Assembly (NCBI GenBank): GCA_032622095.1 | Contig: CP136063.1 | Location: forward strand, 182,567,956-182,631,955 | DNA length: 64,000 nt | Source of the DNA: Siphonodentalium dalli | Taxonomy: Eukaryota; Mollusca; Scaphopoda; Gadilida; Siphonodentaliidae | Direction: 5' to 3' | Shown: positions 36,201-47,242 of the stretch, piece after piece | How positions within the stretch are numbered: the first letter of the stretch is position 1 | How the letters are laid out: each line of letters opens with the position of its first letter | Position numbers and translations under genes: made by a program | The notes under the pieces: model-generated | Seen by the model: the letters and a program-made list of their open reading frames with translations, nothing else | Told to the model about the DNA's origin: nothing | Databases searched by the model: none

Positions 36201-39200
36201 TATCCAATTTAAACCTCCGAGTTTAAACCTACATTAACGGTCCAGTCAAACCGGGTGGGGCGTTTATGACCGTTCAGTTGCTAGCTGATTCTCTGAGATT
36301 AACATGCAGTTAAACTACCCAATGGTTTTTGGCACGCCCTCAATTAACGGAAACAAGCGCACACTTATAGCAACCCTCGTGGGTGAAGGAATCACTTGTG
36401 GCGTGATAACACCAAGACACATCACCAGTCCATTGAACTAAGTGTGTAACAATTGTAAACCGCGGTCCAGAAAAACAAACGGATTCGTCTTCTCGGGTCT
36501 AATAACATGCCTTTTATTAGAGCCATCTTAAGTAATAGCATGGTCAATGCAAATGGTACACGATACAAATATACTTACGGTACGAATTTGTGTTATTCCC
36601 GCAAACATAGCTAGCATGACCAGATGAGGAGCTCGTGCAGTGATGGTGCTTCAAATATGCGCACGTCGTTATGTCGACGGGTGCCATCGTGCATTGCCCA
36701 TTCCCGTGAAGTCCCAGGCGGAAACCGTCAACACTATGTCGGCATTCATCTTGTACTAGATGACAGTGGTTTTCTGTCAGATGAAACAAATGAAGATACA
36801 TCTTCAACAGAATAGATTCTTCGAACAGCTAGAACACTTATCTATAGTGCAAGTATTGGTTTATTTTGTGGGAAAAGATACTTTAAAGATACGGGCGGTG
36901 TTGGCGGTGGGTATGCTGTTAAAATATTCAGCTCCGTCAAAAACCGCCATAAACAGAAAGAATAGTAAAATATAGACAGACCTTGTCCTTATACCAATAA
37001 GAAATATGGCATAAACAGTATGTTATTGTAACAAATTTTCCTTTGTTATGTATACAAAAGCAAAAAAACGTTACAGAACCTGGCTTTTGTTTAGATCCGG
37101 ATATGGTAAACATAAAGAGCGTTATTTTGTTACTGTTTTCCTGATATGGAAATAATAAAGAGCGTTTATATAATTTTTGTGTGACTAACCAATAGAATTG
37201 CGCTGTGTTTTGTAAACAGAAGCACAACTTCTGTAACACGAGCAGGTTCTTGATTACGTACACCATCATATACTATTTACGCGCGGATTATGTTTGGCAT
37301 ATGAACAAAACTATATATATTTTAATATTCCTTCTGTTGATGGCGATTTGATCAAATATGAATAGTTCTGCAACGAATGCCGCCCGTGCTTTTAAAACCA
37401 TTTTTGAATTATTCCTTTAAAATGACATTCCCATGGTTTTAAAAATAAATTCCATATTTTATACCAAAGGAAATAAATGTTACCTAATCTTCCATCACAA
37501 TATATGTTTGTGATTTTCATAAGGATGCAGCTGTAATTTGTTTAAATATATATTTATGTTCAATACATGTCACCAAATTCTAAGATATAAATGTTCCCTG
37601 TGAAATCCAACATATAATTTAGCTATACGGTTCAGTACGGATGCCCAGTTTATTATACATGCAGACAAATTGACTGAAGCCTTTAAAAAGTGTATGGATT
37701 CTACTAACTCATTTAAAAAAAATGCCCATTGCACTTGTGGATCATTGACATTTTAAGTTTAACCAGCAATCGCAAGGGCATACATCTCGTTTTGACAGCG
37801 GGGGGGGGGGGGGGTCGGAAAAAAATTCCAAGCACGTATAATCATTTTTATGTTTTCGGGCCTCGGGGGACCCACCCACCCAATTTCTTCCGTTTCCGGT
37901 CTTTTTTTTCAGGCAATTTTGGACGCCAACCCTTTTTTTTTCCATTTCAGGAATTTTTTCCGGTCAGTTTTGGACACCCACCCCCCTTAAATTTGAGAAA
38001 ATTATCAATTGACCAACCAAATAGCTGATTATCCCTGATTATCATAGTTTATTGCGCGAGATTTTAACAGAACAGTGCATAATGAAGATAACGATACTAT
38101 TTGAATTTATCATATAAGTGTCATTAATCAAGAAATGTGTCAACATAATCACATTTCTAGGGATAGGCAGAGTGCCAAAGTGTTTATTAAAATATTTATT
38201 TTATTTATAATTCATTTTCATAATATATAGTCACATGATCCAGTCACATAATCACATTTGGGTATTCTACAGACTACATGGTACAACACATTTCAGATTA
38301 TTTGATATTTTGATATTTGCTATGTGATATATTGCTTGAACCAAATTGTTTATCAAAACATGTGGAAATACAACTATTCATCCCAGTTCATCCCAGTTTG
38401 AAGAATAATGCTAATACCAAACATAACCATGATATACCAATGGCAGGCTGGTAGCCACTGCCTGAAGTAATAGGTTTCGTAATAATTGGGAATAACATAT
38501 GGATGGATAACCCAATCTCACTTCTTTTTTGCTCACGATATCATTGACGATCAAATCTGTGTTACTGTGATTAACATTGCAAGCTGATCCACATTAACTT
38601 GGGAAACAATTTGAAATTGTTCAAGCTGGCCCGGCTGGCCTTCAATTTATATGTTAAGATTTTATGTTTTACGTTGTCAAAAGTCTATTTTATTCCATTA
38701 TTTATTATATCTTTATTTCCATGTCCCATATGGTCAAGTGTGCTTTCATTTTATCGCTTAATTTTAGCTGAGTTCTGCATAGTTATTCTTATTTTGTTGT
38801 ATCAGTAGATGGAACCCTGATTAAATTTTATTTTTCCAATAGCGCAGTTTCTTGTTCTATCAAGTTGAATTTGGGTTATTGTTGGCCATTGTGCAACTGA
38901 TCTAACTTCTGATAACCTCTATATATAGTATAGCATTAGTATTAACTATATATGACATGTTTCTGTTCAAAACACATCAAAGTAAGACTCAATAGCAGAA
39001 ATGGAAGAAAAATATTGCACATGGAAAAAACTGCTTTTCGGACCCGAGAGACACCCACCACCCTATCATACGTGCCTGGAATTTTTTTCCGACGACCCCC
39101 CCCCCCCCCCCTGGTTTTGATGAAAGTTTATCAAATATGGTGGTGCTATGATAACTATAACTTATAAGAGATCGACTTATGGTGGACACACATAGGCGTA

Positions 39201-42200
39201 TGCATAAATAGTTTAATTAGTTTTACAGAGTCTGCACACGTGTGCATGCGTCATAAACACGAGAAAATACATTGCACAAATCGAAATTTCAGTGCATTAT
39301 ATTTGAAAACAAACAAAATGTTTTAAAATAGGAAAATTAACACTGAAAGTATACGCGGATGTCAATATTAGGGTGAACAAATCATGTTTAATGCAGCAAG
39401 CGATCGACGCAATCGCTGATTGGTAGAAAATATCTGCTATATAATCATTATTTGATTGATAGCTGTTGAAAGGTCCTTTAACTTGGCATGTGAATATATG
39501 CTTCGTTGCACCTGCCTTTACATGCATACTTAATTATATGGCATTGATATCGTGGTGACTGGTGTCATATCAATATACATACGGTATGTTTTCCCGTTGG
39601 AACCGCACACTTGTGCTTTGTCTTCATCACAGTACATGGCATCGCATCTAGCATATTTGTCCGGAGTTATCGCCGATTGGCCGTAGGTTATCCCTGCAGC
39701 TGCAAAAATACTCCCCATTGTTAGCTAAGAAGTATATTGTTGGCAGTGTTGGGTGTCATTATTAATTTAGTAACAAGGCCATTGAATTGAAACACCACCT
39801 GGTGTGGCCTAATGCTTATTTCTCGAGTCCCTATGTATCAACAGAAACTAAAACGATTTTGGAGAAAGGGAACATACGGTACTACACATAGGTAATTATC
39901 ATTAGACCGAAACATGTATCAGACTTGATCTGGTTTTTTTATTGAACTATTAATCATGAAACAAATATGGTATTGATGTTTGAATTTGTATTTGCACATT
40001 TATACACTACATCAGTATCAATACATGATCAAATAGCCATGTAGCCTGATATAACACAATGAGCCACATATCAAAGGGACACAATTCTGGTAAAATAGGC
40101 AACTGAAACTCGAACCTCAGCTGGACCTGTACCGCGTAGTAGTGAGCTTCATACCAACACCCCTTACATCCAGGTAAGTAGAACGAACGTGTCGGTTAGC
40201 AGTAACAATGTCATAAATCGTTCCGTTGAAACAAAGGCCGTATTTTTACGATTGCTCGTGACAGAAATCTGGGTTAACGAGAGTTATGGCCCGGGGTCAA
40301 TACTGTAAATAGTTTTATACCATTAAATACAAAAAGTATTTATTAATTTGTAAGGACAAACAATTTTGTGTTAAAGATCACAGTGGTTTCATAGTATAGC
40401 GAAAATTGAACCGTATTATATGTACACTAAATTCTTAATATAGAAACATTATTAACAGTTTTAAAGTTAAGTTGTATCGTCTCCCGACCATATACCATTT
40501 CGTCCGAATATAGTCACGGCGACAGCAGGGGTGACTCTTGGGCGTATGGGTGGCTTGTTTGACTCCAACTTTGGTTAAAATATTTAAACCGTTGGAAAGT
40601 TCACAAAACTGGGAGTTTGGTCTTATTCAAGGGGTGCATGCAGTTGGAAAAGTAAAGATGGACATCCCATGGGCACTCTCTATATAGCAACTTCCCTGAG
40701 TCAAATTTTTTCATTTGCGGGGAGGGGTGTCAACATCTAAATTTCATGTGCGTCCGATGTGATACGTGGATATTTATACATTAGACTGGTCGAGGGGTGA
40801 AACTCCTAATACGTGGACAAAACAGAACTCACATCTCTGCCGCCATTCACACGTTTGTCTGAATCCCTAGTTCAAATTAGTCGGAGATGCCGAAGTTTAA
40901 AAAACTAACACACCATTAATATGGAAAATTTACAATATGTGCTATTATGTTATGATTAGTGACAAATAAAATATCGCCGGTACTATGAAACGATGAGCTA
41001 ACAAAATCACAATAAATTTCACAAAGATCGTCATTTATTTATTGTATATTTCCTACAGGCGACAGGACGCATATCACCATAAGGAATATTAAAATGTAGA
41101 CGTATTATGTTTATGTTATGCACGTACCAATCATAAATATCGCGCTAAGGGTACGCTCATACACTCGCAAATTTACCAGGCAATCTTAAACAGGCATGTT
41201 GGTAAAGAAAGCTACAATGTGTCAGAAACCCAATGCAAAAATGCTCATACTGTACCACATCTCTACCACATAACTATAATGCGAAGTAAAAACTATATAC
41301 TAGTAGCGATGATATTGGAATTCTCCTGTAAATTGCATGAAACTATCTCGTTAAGAATCAATCATACAGGGATTTCAAGGCAATGTGTAAACATGTACCG
41401 TTACATGTGGAACTACCAAAATTTTACTTCACGTGTCGTTGGCTTTGGTATACAGGCATTATAGATGCATGTTGCCCTTCATGTTCTGGCATCATAGGGT
41501 TTTCTATGATAAATTGCACGTAACAAATGCAGTGCAAACTTGTCATTGTATGAACCTACCCGAATAGCATGTTATTGTCAAGATCGTACGCTGGGTTAGT
41601 AAACATAATCCAAATTATGTTACAGTACAGTACGTAAAGAGTGTGCGACAAGCAAAACACTTAACACCGGTGAGATCCCACTATTGGGACTTTGGTTAAA
41701 ACTGTCACCATGATGTTTACAACATACATGTATAGCGCTCGCTAATCCTCGCCACTCAAGATTTCGGTGTTGAGTGGGTCACAGTGAAACACTCTCCCAA
41801 AAAATCGCTACGGCGTTGTTTGTCGCACACTTTTACGTGCTGTATAAAAGAAACGCCCAGATCAAACAAGGTTGTTTTGTGTATAATATCGCAATACTAT
41901 CATTATAATAAAATATTGGTATAGTCTTGAGGATATTTTCATAATTTGGGAACTTTTTATTTCTAAATGATAACCTACAACCAAGGCCAACCGTGCCTTC
42001 AAGGAGGAGGTAAATTGCAAGACTTTCAACAAAGATTTTCTCTATCCCGCGAAAATCGTGAATTGCACATATCTGCAATGCATATGAAATCTGAACAATT
42101 ATTAAGAGAAGACCAAAACAACGGATTGCAATACATTTGAGAGGTAAACATAGCATGGTAATTTGTGTCCATTTTGAATACCTGGCAGAATAATTACAAA

Positions 42201-42224
42201 CACACCAATGACCGGATATATCAT
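30193..42224 (-). CDS. Secreted three-Kazal-domain protein, unit 1 gene (six exons)
   Basis: Minus-strand exons 42224-42182, 39699-39583, 36773-36579, 34337-34216, 31443-31275 and 30251-30193 join to 705 nt (234 residues). Intron phases match throughout (1, 1, 1, 0, 1). The N-terminus MIYPVIGVFVIILPAAG is a signal peptide. Kazal 1 spans exons 2-3 (C-DAMY-C-DEDKAQV-C-GSNGKTY-QNH-C). Kazal 2 spans exons 3-4 and has 11 residues instead of 7 between Cys2 and Cys3. Kazal 3 is in exons 5-6 (CGSDHHTYHNECQLC) and has 8. By Kazal numbering the P1 residues would be Glu, Ser and Gly. It is likely a secreted protease inhibitor or matrix protein, with unusual reactive loops in domains 2 and 3. Confidence 0.75.
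30384..30772 (+). mobile_element. Double-hairpin TTAA element (family A), with empty site in unit 2
   Basis: TTAA borders and CCCTTTACCCAACA ends. Both palindromes are present, with a few substitutions in the right one. Unit 2 has the uninterrupted sequence ACATATATTTAATCTG at about 49.75 kb, so this copy inserted into a single TTAA after the duplication. Confidence 0.9.
30911..31095. mobile_element. hAT-type non-autonomous element with 8-bp target duplication
   Basis: Ends CAAGCCTTGAAATA and TATTTAAATGCTTG are inverted repeats that extend inward through CTGTCATTTGCAGAATGAG. The octamer GATACGGC flanks both sides (30903-30910, 31096-31103). Unit 2 has GATACGGC once at the matching place (about 49.88 kb). 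An 8-bp target duplication is typical of the hAT superfamily. Confidence 0.8.
31275..31443 (-). CDS. Kazal gene 1, exon 5
   Basis: Acceptor CCATTTTAG| in phase 0 and donor GCAGA|GTATGT in phase 1, 169 nt. It encodes most of Kazal 3: PQCEQY, NTTC, CGSDHHTYHNECQLC. The matching exon in unit 2 has the same boundaries. Confidence 0.8.
32050..32680. repeat. Dispersed repeat ending in an AGTCGAGTTTTTGAAAAACTCGACT palindrome
   Basis: Two or three diverged units of about 170 bp share GTTTTCGAACTCGTCCGAGATATT. Then comes a C-rich run (CGCCCGCCGCC) and the terminal palindrome at about 32648-32672. It is absent at the matching position of unit 2 (about 50.76 kb), so it inserted after the duplication or was lost there. 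Confidence 0.55.
33045..33206. mobile_element. Old diverged double-hairpin core, unit 1 copy
   Basis: Two degraded palindromes related to family A (TCTCATATATATGCTAG...CATATATATGAGAATG and a shorter second one) are followed by GCACAGG and TTTTCGCAAAAGTTCAGGAA. A homologous copy lies at 51.23-51.40 kb in unit 2, so it is older than the duplication. Confidence 0.7.
33252..33652 (-). mobile_element. Double-hairpin TTAA element (family A), reverse copy
   Basis: TTAA borders with CCCTTTACTCAACA and TGTTGGGTAAAGGG ends and both palindromes. It sits about 50 bp from the older diverged copy. Unit 2 reads AAGGATTAATAAATAACT here (about 51.43 kb) with no insertion. Confidence 0.9.
34216..34337 (-). 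CDS. Kazal gene 1, exon 4
   Basis: Acceptor TTATATAG| in phase 1 and donor GAGAC|GTAAGT in phase 0, 122 nt. It supplies the second half of Kazal 2 (NRCMLIAANC, HEGAC) and a short acidic linker. Too short to be noticed as a free open frame; found from intron phase and conservation with 52296-52417. Confidence 0.75.
34426..34513 (-). repeat. tRNA-like SINE head, unit 1 copy
   Basis: On the minus strand, GTGGCCGTGTGG resembles an A box and GGTTCGAATCC is a perfect B box about 60 bp later. The acceptor stem does not pair, so it is not a functional tRNA. A diverged copy in unit 2 (52.5-52.6 kb) keeps the B-box core only. Confidence 0.5.
34880..35710. repeat. 122-bp minisatellite in a Kazal gene 1 intron
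   Basis: Copies of CAAATTTCAAGTCGATAGCT start at 35160, 35282, 35404 and 35526, a period of 122 bp, with shorter related units from 34.9 kb. It ends with a (GACA)n run near 35.69-35.72 kb. The overlapping open frames on both strands are by-products. Unit 2 lacks it. Confidence 0.85.
36579..36773 (-). CDS. Kazal gene 1, exon 3
   Basis: Acceptor CATCTGACAG| and donor GTACC|GTAAGT, phase 1 at both ends, 195 nt. It encodes the second half of Kazal 1 (NHCHLVQDEC, HGNGQC) and the first half of Kazal 2 (TTC, HHHC, YVCGNNTNSY). All six cysteines match the unit 2 exon although about 18 of 64 residues differ. Confidence 0.85.
36883..37395 (+). mobile_element. Family C TTAA element, with empty site in unit 2
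   Basis: TTAA borders, AGATACGGGCGG on the left and the inverse of AAGCACGGGCGG on the right. It is inverted relative to 26558-27083. Unit 2 reads GATACTTTAAAACCA at about 54.13 kb where this copy sits between GATACTTTAA and TTAAAACCA. Confidence 0.85.
37790..39125. mobile_element. Element with G-run inverted ends, about 1.3 kb
   Basis: The left end contains a G14 run then TCGGAAAAAAATTCCA. The right end has the reverse complement (TGGAATTTTTTTCCGA, then a C run). Neither the arms nor the AT-rich centre encodes a recognisable protein. Unit 2 lacks the whole segment around 55.09 kb. Confidence 0.55.
39583..39699 (-). CDS. Kazal gene 1, exon 2
   Basis: Acceptor TTTTTGCAG| and donor CATACC|GTATGT, phase 1 at both ends, 117 nt. 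It encodes AGITYGQSAITPDKYARC and the first half of Kazal 1 up to VCGSNGKTY. An in-frame ATG lies just upstream of the acceptor, but the signal exon at 42.2 kb fits the phase better. Confidence 0.85.
39700..42181. other. Intron 1 of Kazal gene 1
   Basis: Collinear with 55.72-57.55 kb. It includes a segment near 41.57-41.83 kb (CGGTGAGATCCCACT, CGCCACTCAAGATTTCGGTG) related in inverted orientation to 53.39-53.62 kb, probably an old repeat. No further exon was recognised. Confidence 0.45.
42182..42224 (-). CDS. Kazal gene 1, exon 1 (signal peptide)
   Basis: ATG at 42224, 14 codons (MIYPVIGVFVIILP) and donor TGCCAG|GTATTC in phase 1, which matches exon 2. The unit 2 copy differs by a synonymous Ile codon and one or two hydrophobic changes, with the same frame and donor. 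Too short for an ordinary open-frame search. Confidence 0.75.
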
Positions 42225-43617
42225 TGTCTTGTATCTATAAGAGATCGCTTCATTTGTGTCATGGGGTTAAATTTGTAAGTGCATGAGATAACATCATACT
42301 CCCATATATTACATCGAATAACAAAGCAGCTACAAAGACTTCAGCCCAATGAAAACAAATATTGATATGCAGTCCGGTCCACTCAAGCAGGTAGTCCATA
42401 AACGGGCCACATAATTTAGAACTAATGGCTGCGGACACACGTACCACAGTAGCGATGGCATAGTAGGTGTGACAATTAATTATGGTGCAATTTTGGTGAT
42501 AATTGGTCGTCATATTCCTGTGCCATAGCGAGACATGTCGCCCGCCGCACATTCACACAATGAGTCTTTTCCAAGCTCTATCAGCGTCGAGATCGACATC
42601 TCAATGATTTATCAAACCGAATGTCTTGTCGCTGTTGATCGTTACTCAACACGCAATGTTATATTTTTAATGCTAACACACAAGACAATTCTGGACGATC
42701 GGTCGTGCAATTTTATGTATCGTAGAGAATACAATGTGGCTAAACTTAATGAGTAGAGATCAACCTTGAGATCAACTCAATGGGTTAATTGGTCAGTCGA
42801 CTCACTGTGCGAATATGCGGCGCGCGACACGACTCCCTATGGCAAATAAATTATGTTGACCAATTGTCACCAAACTCTACCATAATTAATTGTCACACCT
42901 ACTATGCCATCGCTACTGTGGTACGTGTGTCCGCAGCCAATGGTCAGCTTGGAATTGGATATGGACTTATGACCTATAACGCATCTCAGCCCGTTTTTTC
43001 TTGCTCAACAGGAATGGCACGGACATTATCAAACACAGAAAATCATTCATTGGTGGATGTCTTGCTAGATGAAAATGATCTTTAGTTATGATGCCGTAAA
43101 TAGAAAGACTGCACTTTGAAATACCAGGACATTTTGGTTAGAAGGATCTAAATGTTTTCCATATGCCACAGTGTTAACGTTTGACCACACCCACGCTAAA
43201 TTCTCGAGTTCCGAAGTGCACGATGCATACGTTCGTGAAGACCAACCCTTTGGGCATCTGATCGCACAGAGGAGAACCTTTCCAGCCACGCCTTTTTCAA
43301 ACACCAACATACGTTTTCCACACTACCCCACTTTTTGCACAGAATTTGACAGTCTGACAAAGCCAATACACAGCCACAATCTCCTGTCATTGTTTGGACA
43401 CGAACGCATTTCAGACTAGGAAACGCCCACATTTTTTTACATGCTATGGATATTATATTTCTTGAATTAGTAAATTTATTTGACATATTATTCGCCAATC
43501 GCCCGCCAGAATTTTTTTAACTCGTATTCGAGATTGGGTGTAAAAACGAAAGGGACGAAATTCTACTTAATTCCTTCTAACCTTTTGGCAAACGTGAGTT
43601 TGGTCCTTTATAAAATA
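42225..43617. other. 5' flank of Kazal gene 1
   Basis: No further gene recognised. An inverted pair (ATTAATTGTCACACCTACTATGCCATCGC at 42.88 kb and its reverse complement at 42.45 kb) gives the two Tyr/Ala-rich frames here. Those look like repeat arms and not exons. Confidence 0.4.
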
Positions 43618-44304
43618 AAACAAGAGCATCGCTATGGCGCCCTTTAGCCATTTCGAATTGTACTACCGCAAAATAAAATAATAATTTGAGCTTACAAAGA
43701 ATATATTATATACCCCTAATTCCAATGCCAAAATACAGCCAATTCTAAGTCTAAAAATGGCCGTAACTATAAATGGCCGTGAAAATAATTGGACAGAACC
43801 TATATTCGAACTTGGCCTGTAGTTTTAGCTGGAAAACACACAGACCTGCTTTGGTGCAGATAAAATAATCCAAACTGGAGTGATCGGTCGGAAATCGAAA
43901 TGTCATGAAAAAGCCGAAACTCATGTGAAAATAATTGAACGGAACCCATATTCGAACTTGGCTTGTATCTTTAGCTGGGAAATACACATACCAACTTTGG
44001 CTCAGATCTTAATTAAAACTGGAGTTATCGATCGGAAACCATAAATGTTAAGACGGTCAAATTCTAAGTAGAAAAAGAGCCGTAACTCATGTACAAATAA
44101 TTGGACGGAACCCATATTCGAACTTGGTCTGTATCTTTCGCTGGGAAATACACTAACCAACTTTGGTTCAGATCAAATAATCCAAACTGGAGTTATCGAT
44201 CGGAAACCAAAAATGTTAACTGACGGACGGACATCTAAACGGACGGACGGCTAGACGGACAGACTGATTATATAATACCACTTTTTTTTCAAAGGGCGTA
44301 TAAT
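43618..44304. repeat. Retroposon-like insertion with three tandem units and an (ACGG)n tail
   Basis: It begins CAAGAGCATCGCTATGGCGC. Three units of about 150 bp follow (CCCATATTCGAACTTGG, TTTAGCTGGGAAATACAC, GGAGTTATCGATCGGAAACC), then a run of ACGG-type repeats and GGGCGTATAA. Unit 2 is uninterrupted at 63.01 kb (TATAAAATAAAATGAGCTC), so it inserted after the duplication. The tail suggests a LINE-dependent element. Confidence 0.65.
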
Positions 44305-44825
44305 GAGCTCACCTATGAATAAAACGAAACATATAGGTCCCATCTCTGAAAGTTCGCCTCTGGCATATGTGTGACCCTATTCGCTGATAACAACCTGGTA
44401 TCGGCTTGGTGGGTGGGGACGCGAATCTCATTCATAGTTAAATTCATAGTTTTGTGAGATTACAGCAGTACATTTGTATGTGACAATACTCGAGATCTCT
44501 TTCCACGAGTGTTGTACCTATAAACATATTCCCTCGCCCCCACTGGTGTACTTAACACTAACGAGTACCCCGTGAATCGAAATAAAATGCATATTCCATA
44601 GCACAATGACTTTGTTGCCTATACGCAGATTGAATTTTCGGAAGATCTTTCTGGAAATAATTTTATATTTGGTCAACATAGGTACAAAAGATTCAAATTA
44701 TAACCTCGTTTGCTTTACTTTTATGGCATGAACAAAAATAAAAAGATCACTATTTTCAAGAACCAAGAACTTCTGTACAAAAAAAATTCAAAAGCGCTTT
44801 CATATATCCATGATATAATTTCTGA

Positions 44826-45625
44826 AAATCCAACATATCCTTGTGCAAAAAGGTTGATATTGGATCTAAATATTCACATATTATATTGGACTTATTTGAT
44901 TTTGGAAATAAGCCCATAGTGGACCTATATCAGTTATTCCGGTTTTAGGCGCGGGCCACAATGAAAACACATCATAAAGTGCGTACATCTCGTGAGCCGA
45001 TTTAGTATAGGTTCATATATAGCGCTTATTTGTGTTTTTGAAATAAGTTCAATGTCAGCTTATTTTCATGAGAGCAGGCTGATTTTGGTATATATGTGAT
45101 TAATATTTAAGAATCGTCAATAATTTTATCCTTTTACTTCCAGTGTCTTCATTTCTCAAACAAATCGAACAGTTTCACATGTTCAGCTTATGCCACCGTG
45201 ATAACGTATTTGACTATCGTGAGATGGAACTTAATTGTTTCTTGATTCAATAAATCCAGCCTGTTCTCCGGAAATCATCACGTTATCGGCTTATAATAGG
45301 ATTCGTTTTAGATCCACAATCGGCTTTGAATCGCCTCAGTTTGATTCCACAACGAACTGAAAATGAGAATGTTTCAGTCACATCAACGATTCATAATAAC
45401 TTAGCATAAGTTCATTCATTACGTGCGGACAATAACACGAATAAACCAACTCACGGCTTACCAGATGTACGCTCTTCGAAAATGTGTTTTCACTGTGGCC
45501 CGCGCCATAGAACAGACTAACGGATATGCCCACTATCGGCTTATTTCAGAATCAAATAATCCAATATCAACCTTTGTTAATGTTATTTGTCGATTGTGAA
45601 CCTATTTGCCGAGGATATGTTGATA
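44826..45625. mobile_element. Paired family B arms near the duplication junction
   Basis: The reverse arm at about 44826-45075 and the forward arm at about 45256-45625 face each other with outer tips CATATCCTTG and GAGGATATGTTG. The spacer is about 180 bp. The left arm has its homologue at 63.6-63.9 kb in unit 2. Confidence 0.6.
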
Positions 45626-45766
45626 AATTGCATACAAACATTACTCATTTGTTATGGTCAGGCACTTCCAGGCCATAGATATGCTTTATTTTTCTGAAGC
45701 ACGAACGGGACCATTGTGGTATCTGCAGTGTGACTCATTGGCCAGTTAATTATTCCTTAGTTGCAA

Positions 45767-46045
45767 CATATCAGCATACACATAGACTTACCACAATCCC
45801 GGATATATCAACTGTTATTGAACTATGGTGTGGCCGATTTCAGACTGCACTCGACTGCTGCTTCTGGTCGTTTTCCTGAAGGAACTGGGATTTATAACTT
45901 CCTGAACATAAATTACTTTCAATTCAGTTTGCCAAACGGAGATAATAGCCTGATAAGTAAACACACTGTTCCTGGATTTGATAAATACTACCCACCGGTG
46001 TTCACTAAAGCGACTTCAACTGGACCAGACACGATCGTTGGTTGA
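45767..46045 (+). pseudogene. Fragment of beta-lactamase-like exon 5 at the start of unit 2
   Basis: It aligns with 27707-28010. In the parental frame it has an early stop (TACACATAG), and about 30 nt are missing after the first turn of the C-terminal domain. Downstream the segment NYGVADFRLHSTAASGRFPEG to FTKATSTGPDTIVG is still readable. Exons 1-4 and most of exon 5 are absent, so this is a dead piece carried by the duplication. Confidence 0.85.
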
Positions 46046-46089
46046 AAGTTATTATTGACGGATTATTAGCTCCCACTATAATACATTCA

Positions 46090-46479
46090 TTAACCCTTTA
46101 CCCAACAGAATGGCCCTGTGCCAATGCATTCTCTTATATATGCGAGTCGAACATAGGTCGCCTCGCATATATAAGAGAATGCATTGGCTTAACACATTAA
46201 AAATTATAAAATTGTTAAAGAATGTAAGAAAAAATGGTAAAAAGTGTTTAAAAAAGATTTTTTTTAGGCCAATGCATTCTCTTATATATGCGAGGCGACC
46301 TATGGTCGACTCGCATATATAAGAGAATGCATTGGCACAGGGCATAACTGTAACTATCACAATGTGGTCAAGGAGCCGGTTCCAATGATATCCATATTTG
46401 TATGGTTCTATTGAGACAGACCGAAGATATTTTAGGCTGTTGAAGCTTTATTTGGCCGGTTTGTTGGGTAAAGGGTTAA
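46090..46479 (+). mobile_element. Double-hairpin TTAA element (family A), with empty site in unit 1
   Basis: TTAA borders, CCCTTTACCCAACA and GTTGGGTAAAGGG ends and both palindromes. Unit 1 has ATACATTAAGGATGATCTCC at about 28.05 kb with one TTAA and no element. Confidence 0.9.
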
Positions 46480-47242
46480 GGTGGAGCTCCAGTGAAAGAC
46501 AATATCGCATTCTTGGACATGTGGGGTGTAACGCCTTTGGGTCTCAAACTGCATCCTCTCCCCCGAATACATTGTCAACTCTGAGAAACTTAATTTGTAT
46601 TACCTTTTTCAAATAATTCCTCCAACTATATATCAGAAGCACATATTATTACTATGCTAACGGCTTAGACTAAAAGTCGTATATGCACTCTTGTTGAACA
46701 TGTATTTCACACATATGTTAACACAGAATACACAATAACACCATTTCAGTGATTCCAAATGTCTTAGCCAACAACATGGATATGGTGGCAACTACCATTA
46801 TGCAGGATATGGAGATCACTCATCGGATGGTCTGAAAAAAACAAAACAACATAAGGGTATGATTACTGGAAGAATATATACTGAATAATATAGTAAGGAT
46901 GACGCCAAAATGATAAATCGACATTAAACTATTAATTACTCGTAATGATTACGTAGATAAACACCACGTATGTATGTACAAATCTTCTTCTTTTTTGTAA
47001 TTATCTGGTTATTTGTTGATTCGGGTTGACGTCGCCCAGCAGCTACGCGTAGGCATATCACGACTAAGAGTAGAAACATAGTGATAAACATTATTGTAGC
47101 GAAGTAACTTATATAAAGCGGACAGGGTATGAGAATAAAACTATCAGCTACATTTATGTTCAATTAAAAGAACACAAGAGAATGATTCTGAATATTTATA
47201 TTCAAGAACTGACTAGTGTGCAAACAATATAAACGCATAAAA

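Larger units (their letters stand above)
27707..45760. repeat. Tandem segmental duplication, unit 1 (about 18 kb)
   Basis: From ATCAGCATACACAGGGACTT inside exon 5 to about 45.2-45.7 kb, the sequence is collinear with 45767 to the window end. Anchors: 27.71/45.77 kb (exon 5), 29.0/47.3 kb (LINE ORF1 remnant), 36.6/53.8 kb and 39.6/55.6 kb (Kazal exons), 42.2/57.55 kb (signal exon), 44.3/63.0 kb. Offsets vary between about 15.4 and 19.8 kb because each unit has its own insertions. Confidence 0.85.

Noticed and set aside
39530-39718. Using the in-frame ATG at about 39.717 kb as the start of Kazal gene 1
   Set aside because: The stretch before Cys1 is a weak signal peptide, and a TTTTTGCAG acceptor overlaps it. 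The upstream exon with a strong signal peptide ends in the matching phase in both units.
41833-42156. Minus-strand frame beginning MLCLPLKCIAIRC, which looks like a signal peptide
   Set aside because: The homologous sequence in unit 2 is frameshifted, and it has no donor in the phase required by Kazal exon 2. The short exon at 42182-42224 fits frame, phase and conservation.
42259-43085. Two Tyr/Ala/Cys-rich frames sharing IINCHTYYAIATVVRVSAA
   Set aside because: They are the same sequence in inverted orientation, so they are repeat arms and not two exons of a gene.
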